From: a virus
Reading direction: 5' to 3' (one strand)
Length of the DNA: 38,968 nt
IMG/VR virus record: IMGVR_UViG_3300047508_000033
Location: 1-38,968 of that record
In this document: positions 36,333-38,968 of the stretch, one piece after another
Numbering within the stretch: position 1 is the first letter of the stretch
Layout: the number at the start of each line of letters is the position of its first letter
The notes under the pieces: model-generated
What the model was told of the DNA's origin: nothing
The model's input: the letters and a program-made list of their open reading frames with translations, nothing else
Databases searched by the model: none
Translations under genes and position numbers: made by a program

Positions 36333-36533
36333 CTACTTCATCCCTTCCGTCTCGCGCCAGAACTTGCGGATCGCCCGCTCATAGGTCGCTTCACGGCTCT
36401 CCACGGAATCAGTTGAAGGTGCCCGAGTCCCCCACCAGTCGGGCCGCTGGCTTCTCGCGCGCTCCTGTTCGCGCTGGAGTTCAAGAACTTTCGTAATTGC
36501 GGACTTGCGTAAGAACCCGCGCTGGAAGGTCAT
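36333..36533 (-). CDS. 66-residue charged protein
   Basis: Starts MTFQRGFLRKSAITKVLELQ, then Arg/Glu-rich (REQERARSQRPDWWGTRAPS...SREATYERAIRKFWRETEGMK). ATG overlaps the exonuclease stop (TGATG). It probably forms helices and may accompany the neighbouring nucleases. No family recognised. Confidence 0.6.
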   Translation of the reverse strand: MTFQRGFLRKSAITKVLELQREQERARSQRPDWWGTRAPSTDSVESREATYERAIRKFWRETEGMK

Positions 36534-37201
36534 CAGAACACCGCCAAAGCGGGCTGGCTGAAGAACCCGAGCTTGTTCGCCAACGCGGCGGTCTTCTTGA
36601 TGTCGGCCACCACATGGGCGCGCACGTCGTCCCAGCGGCCTTCTGCGACCGCTTGCCCAATGTCCGCGCCGGTCATGGTGTCGGGCACGCTGATCCCGAA
36701 CCGCTTGCAGTAGAAGGACAGCGAGCGGAGTCGGAGCTTCCCGCCGTACGACAGCTCGTCGCTCAGGTCGGTCACATGGGGATGCTTGAAGCGGTCGATC
36801 TGAAGCCGTGGCGCGCGCACGCCGAGATACAGCGAGCGCCGGAGCAGGACCGGCAGATCGAAGGCGAGGCAGTTGAAGCCAACAATGTGCCGATCGCCAA
36901 CCGTTCGCCAGAAGTCCGCCAGTATCTGCGCCTCGTTCTCATCGTCGCGCGCCATGTCCGCCTTCGGTGCGTCCTCGTCCTCCCGCTGCCAACCAATCGC
37001 CACCACGCGGCAGAGGTCTACATCCAGGCCGCACTTGGACAGCGCCTCGGCGTTCTTCTCCGCGATCGCCGCGGCGATCTTGACCGGGTCTTTGTAGTTG
37101 GCCGGCGCGTCGGCGGGCTCGATGTAGACCGCCGCATCCGTGAGCGGGGCGGTCTCGATGTCGAACACCAGCCGCATCGCGTTCTCGTTGTTCAGGCCCA
37201 T
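36533..37201 (-). CDS. DEDD 3'-5' exonuclease (PolB-exo-like)
   Basis: 222 residues. RLVFDIETAPL (D14, E16), HIVGFNCLAFDLPVLLRR (N110, D115) and HVVADIKKT (D200) form the DEDD set of PolB-type proofreading exonucleases. It is a stand-alone exonuclease without a polymerase domain, a family common in phages and mobile elements (predicted 3'-5' exonuclease related to PolB). Located between NinB-like and HNH genes, it probably works in recombination or end processing. Confidence 0.85.
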   Translation of the reverse strand: MGLNNENAMRLVFDIETAPLTDAAVYIEPADAPANYKDPVKIAAAIAEKNAEALSKCGLDVDLCRVVAIGWQREDEDAPKADMARDDENEAQILADFWRTVGDRHIVGFNCLAFDLPVLLRRSLYLGVRAPRLQIDRFKHPHVTDLSDELSYGGKLRLRSLSFYCKRFGISVPDTMTGADIGQAVAEGRWDDVRAHVVADIKKTAALANKLGFFSQPALAVF

Positions 37202-37202
37202 G

Positions 37203-37679
37203 TCAGACTCCCCATCCGTGCGTCAATTCGGTTTGTTCCGCGCTGGCGTAATCGGGGTCAGGATCGGGAATCACGACATCGAGCGTTTCCGCTGCCCACT
37301 GCCGGATCGATTCCATGTATTCCCCGAACTCCAACTTGTTCATCTTGCGAGTCGAGCCGCCGAGCACCAGTTCTTCCTGGATCTCCCCGTTGCCGTCACA
37401 CACCGCGAGCCGCTTCGGGATGAACTTCGCCTTAAACCACTCGTGCATGTCATCCGGCGCGAACCCGGTGTATTCCGAGACGAGATGCACGACCACGCCC
37501 CAGTAATACGCGTTCTGCAACACGCTCCGTGTCGCCCGGCGCAGCGTGACCTCAATCTCCACCTCTGCGCCTTCTCGGATCTGGCCAATCTGCTGATCGA
37601 ACTCGCGACGATTGCGAATGAACAGACGCCCGTTCTCGATGCGCCCGAACGCCGTCACGTCGCTATTCACAGCAGCCAT
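37203..37679 (-). CDS. NinB-like recombination protein
   Basis: 158 residues. RRATRSVLQNAYYWGVVVHLVSEYTGFAPDDMHEWFKAKFIPKR and TRKMNKLEFGEYMESIRQWAAETLDVVIPDPDPDY follow the NinB/Orf family pattern (R..RS..QNAYYW, HE.FK.KF, S/T......EF..Y...I..WAA). In lambda, NinB/Orf binds SSB and single-stranded DNA and helps replace RecFOR. The next gene encodes an SSB-like protein, which fits this partnership. Confidence 0.75.
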   Translation of the reverse strand: MAAVNSDVTAFGRIENGRLFIRNRREFDQQIGQIREGAEVEIEVTLRRATRSVLQNAYYWGVVVHLVSEYTGFAPDDMHEWFKAKFIPKRLAVCDGNGEIQEELVLGGSTRKMNKLEFGEYMESIRQWAAETLDVVIPDPDPDYASAEQTELTHGWGV

Positions 37680-37681
37680 GA

Positions 37682-38230
37682 TCAGAAGGGAATATCCGAA
37701 TCCGAGATGTCCCCCGTCGCGACGGACGGCGGCTCAGGGTCGATCTGCGCGTCCTGCTCGGTGTGCGCGTCCGACTTCGGCTCCGGTCGCATGTAGTTCT
37801 CGGCGGCGATCTTCGCCATGTTCTTCAACAGCGGCATCACGCTCATCACGTTGGCGAACGTCTTGGTCCCGTCGTCCGAGCCCTTGTGCTGGATGTTGAT
37901 GAGGCAGTTGGCGCCGATCACCGACTCCACGTCGAACTCCATCTCTTCGGCCCGCGTGAACGTGCGCCCGCGCCAACTCTCCAGGTCGTGCCGGAGGCTG
38001 GCCTTCTCGTTCAGGCTGGCCGTATACCGCTTGTAGACGATGAACCGCTTGCCGTCGTCGCGGCGCTCATCGATCTGCCACGCCAGATCGACCTTGCGCT
38101 GCATCGCGCCAGCCTTGAACTTGTTTGGCTTCATCCCCTGATCGATCACGTCCACACACACGGCCTGATGCGTCCCTTCGGGCGCGGGCGTGTAGTTCTT
38201 CGACTCTCCGGCGGTCACGATGAATGGCAT
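37682..38230 (-). CDS. SSB-like single-stranded DNA-binding protein
   Basis: 182 residues with a strong ribosome site (GGGGAGAGG). The body (MPFIVTAGESKNYTPAPEGTHQ, VDLAWQIDERRDDGKRFIVYKRYTASLNEKASLRHDLESWRGRTF, NCLINIQHK) resembles the DUF669-like/OB-fold phage proteins. It ends in DISDSDIPF, the acidic DIPF tail of bacterial SSB that docks partner proteins. It is upstream of the NinB-like gene. Confidence 0.75.
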   Translation of the reverse strand: MPFIVTAGESKNYTPAPEGTHQAVCVDVIDQGMKPNKFKAGAMQRKVDLAWQIDERRDDGKRFIVYKRYTASLNEKASLRHDLESWRGRTFTRAEEMEFDVESVIGANCLINIQHKGSDDGTKTFANVMSVMPLLKNMAKIAAENYMRPEPKSDAHTEQDAQIDPEPPSVATGDISDSDIPF

Positions 38231-38239
38231 ACCTCTCCC

Positions 38240-38584
38240 CTACGAAATGTGTTCGATGATGCCCGCGCCGCTCTTGCTCACGCAGCCGGTGCAGACGAAG
38301 TGATCCACGACAAACCGAATCCCGCTACCCACGAACATCTCGCCGCCGATGGCTCGCGTTGCGGGTGCGCCGCACTCCCGGCAGAGCGGGTGACATTCTT
38401 TCGATCGCCAATCCGCCGAGAGGCCGGTGCGGACGTGCCGCCACATCTCGCCGTCATGGGTAATCGCTTCATGGCAGTAACTGCAGAAGACGGGGGGACG
38501 TTCCGCCGCCACGACATCGAGCGGCTGGCGGGTCTCGCCCCACGGCTCCTCGGGCGTGATCCTGGCGAGCACACGGGCGCTCAT
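38240..38584 (-). CDS. Multi-Cys zinc-binding early protein
   Basis: 114 residues. FCSYCHEAITHDGEMWRHV, KECHPLCRECGAPATRA and FVCTGCVS supply three CxxC pairs plus His residues: one or two zinc ribbons. Its ATG overlaps the upstream membrane gene stop (ATGA). A regulatory or nucleic-acid-binding role is possible. No named family. Confidence 0.6.
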   Translation of the reverse strand: MSARVLARITPEEPWGETRQPLDVVAAERPPVFCSYCHEAITHDGEMWRHVRTGLSADWRSKECHPLCRECGAPATRAIGGEMFVGSGIRFVVDHFVCTGCVSKSGAGIIEHIS

Positions 38585-38817
38585 CGACCATCCTCAGCAA
38601 TCGCTTTGATCGCCAGCATCCGGCGCCGTTCGCTGAAGTCGATCACTGGCTTGCGTCGTGTCAGGGCACGAGCCACGACGTGATCCATCCCCCACTCGCA
38701 GAGCAGGTAGATCGCATAGAGCGCACCGACGAGGCCGAGTAACACCATGCTGAACAGGTGCCAGTTGGCGATCTGCTGGGCTGTGGGGGTCAACGCCGCG
38801 ATGAGGTTGGTAGTCAT
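38581..38817 (-). CDS. Small membrane protein, early operon
   Basis: 78 residues from ATG 38817, which overlaps the stop of the poly-alanine gene (ATGA). Membrane helix at ~20-40 (HLFSMVLLGLVGALYAIYLLCEWGM), then a basic cytoplasmic tail (ARALTRRKPVIDFSERRRMLAIKAIAEDGR). Function unknown. Confidence 0.65.
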   Translation of the reverse strand: MTTNLIAALTPTAQQIANWHLFSMVLLGLVGALYAIYLLCEWGMDHVVARALTRRKPVIDFSERRRMLAIKAIAEDGR

Positions 38818-38968
38818 AGCGCCACCGCCAGCGGGGTCAGGTCCAGCCACTCGCAGCCGGGCGCGTTCATGTCGATCAGGATCTCCACCACCCATTCCGC
38901 ATAAGCCGCGAGCGATTTATCGCGAGCGGCGGCGGCGTCGGCGGCGGCGGCGGCGTCGGCGGCGGCGT
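38814..38968 (-). CDS. Poly-alanine phage protein, C-terminal part
   Basis: The minus-strand frame entering from the right edge reads AADAAAAADAAAARDKSLAA then YAEWVVEILIDMNAPGCEWL and DLTPLAVAL before the stop at 38814. The ARDKSLAxYAEWVV and APGCEWLDLT blocks are the usual C-terminus of the same protein family whose N-terminus is at 1-677. Together they indicate one gene interrupted by the window ends. Confidence 0.8.
   Translation of the reverse strand, partial: AAADAAAAADAAAARDKSLAAYAEWVVEILIDMNAPGCEWLDLTPLAVAL
38923..38968. repeat. Right-edge copy of the GGC/GTC repeat
   Basis: GGC/GTC trinucleotide tract at the end of the window, of the same composition as 44-215. The shared repeat probably made the assembler stop here. 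Confidence 0.9.

Noticed and set aside
36144-36416. Plus-strand ORF over the HNH gene
   Set aside because: Antisense shadow; the minus-strand frame has a complete HNH motif.

Overview
The window looks like an almost complete genome of a tailed double-stranded DNA bacteriophage of about 39 kb, most likely from a metagenome. It is GC-rich, uses many GTG and TTG starts, and packs genes so that stops and starts overlap (ATGA, GTGA, TAATG). The GC content, the start usage and a phage-encoded lipoprotein with a lipobox suggest a high-GC Gram-negative host. No host gene, tRNA, rRNA or CRISPR array was seen. A large portal, an adaptor, a propeller-like tail hub and several Ala/Gln/Pro-rich internal-virion-like proteins suggest a podovirus-like (short-tailed) virion. 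That is inference, because I found no tape measure, sheath or tail tube.

Both window ends lie inside one poly-alanine gene: its N-terminal part is at 1-677 (minus) and its C-terminal part at 38814-38968 (minus). The assembly therefore appears to have broken inside a GGC/GTC trinucleotide repeat of a circular or circularly permuted genome. Read as a circle, an early operon on the minus strand starts near 2058 and runs left through the junction down to 30629. It carries HTH regulators, HNH nucleases, an SSB-like protein, a NinB-like recombination protein, a DEDD exonuclease, a DUF1376 replication initiator with 11-bp iterons inside its gene (a lambda-O-like origin), a helicase-loader-like protein, a DUF1064 nuclease and many small zinc-ribbon proteins.

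A short plus-strand island (29638-30632) with an LPD29-like protein separates the early operon from the late operon. The late operon runs on the minus strand from 29253 to 4268: small terminase, endonuclease VII, a beta-rich protein, large terminase, portal, a cluster of tiny genes, a terminator and a twin-hairpin leader, scaffold, major capsid, head-completion genes, adaptor, tail hub, tail fibre, internal virion proteins, a putative hydrolase-like protein, holin-like membrane proteins, a secreted trypsin-like protease, a DnaQ-like exonuclease, an Nmad1 (DUF1599) protein and small membrane proteins.

Between 2109 and 4203 lies a lysogeny-like module: a plus-strand XRE repressor divergent from a minus-strand Cro-like protein, with a TTGACA/TAATAT promoter whose spacer carries a perfect CTCAGGCCTGAG palindrome, followed by a plus-strand cargo that includes a proline-rich lipoprotein. 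I found no integrase, DNA polymerase, helicase, primase or classical endolysin, so the phage probably relies on the host replisome, and its lysogenic mode and lysis enzyme remain open.
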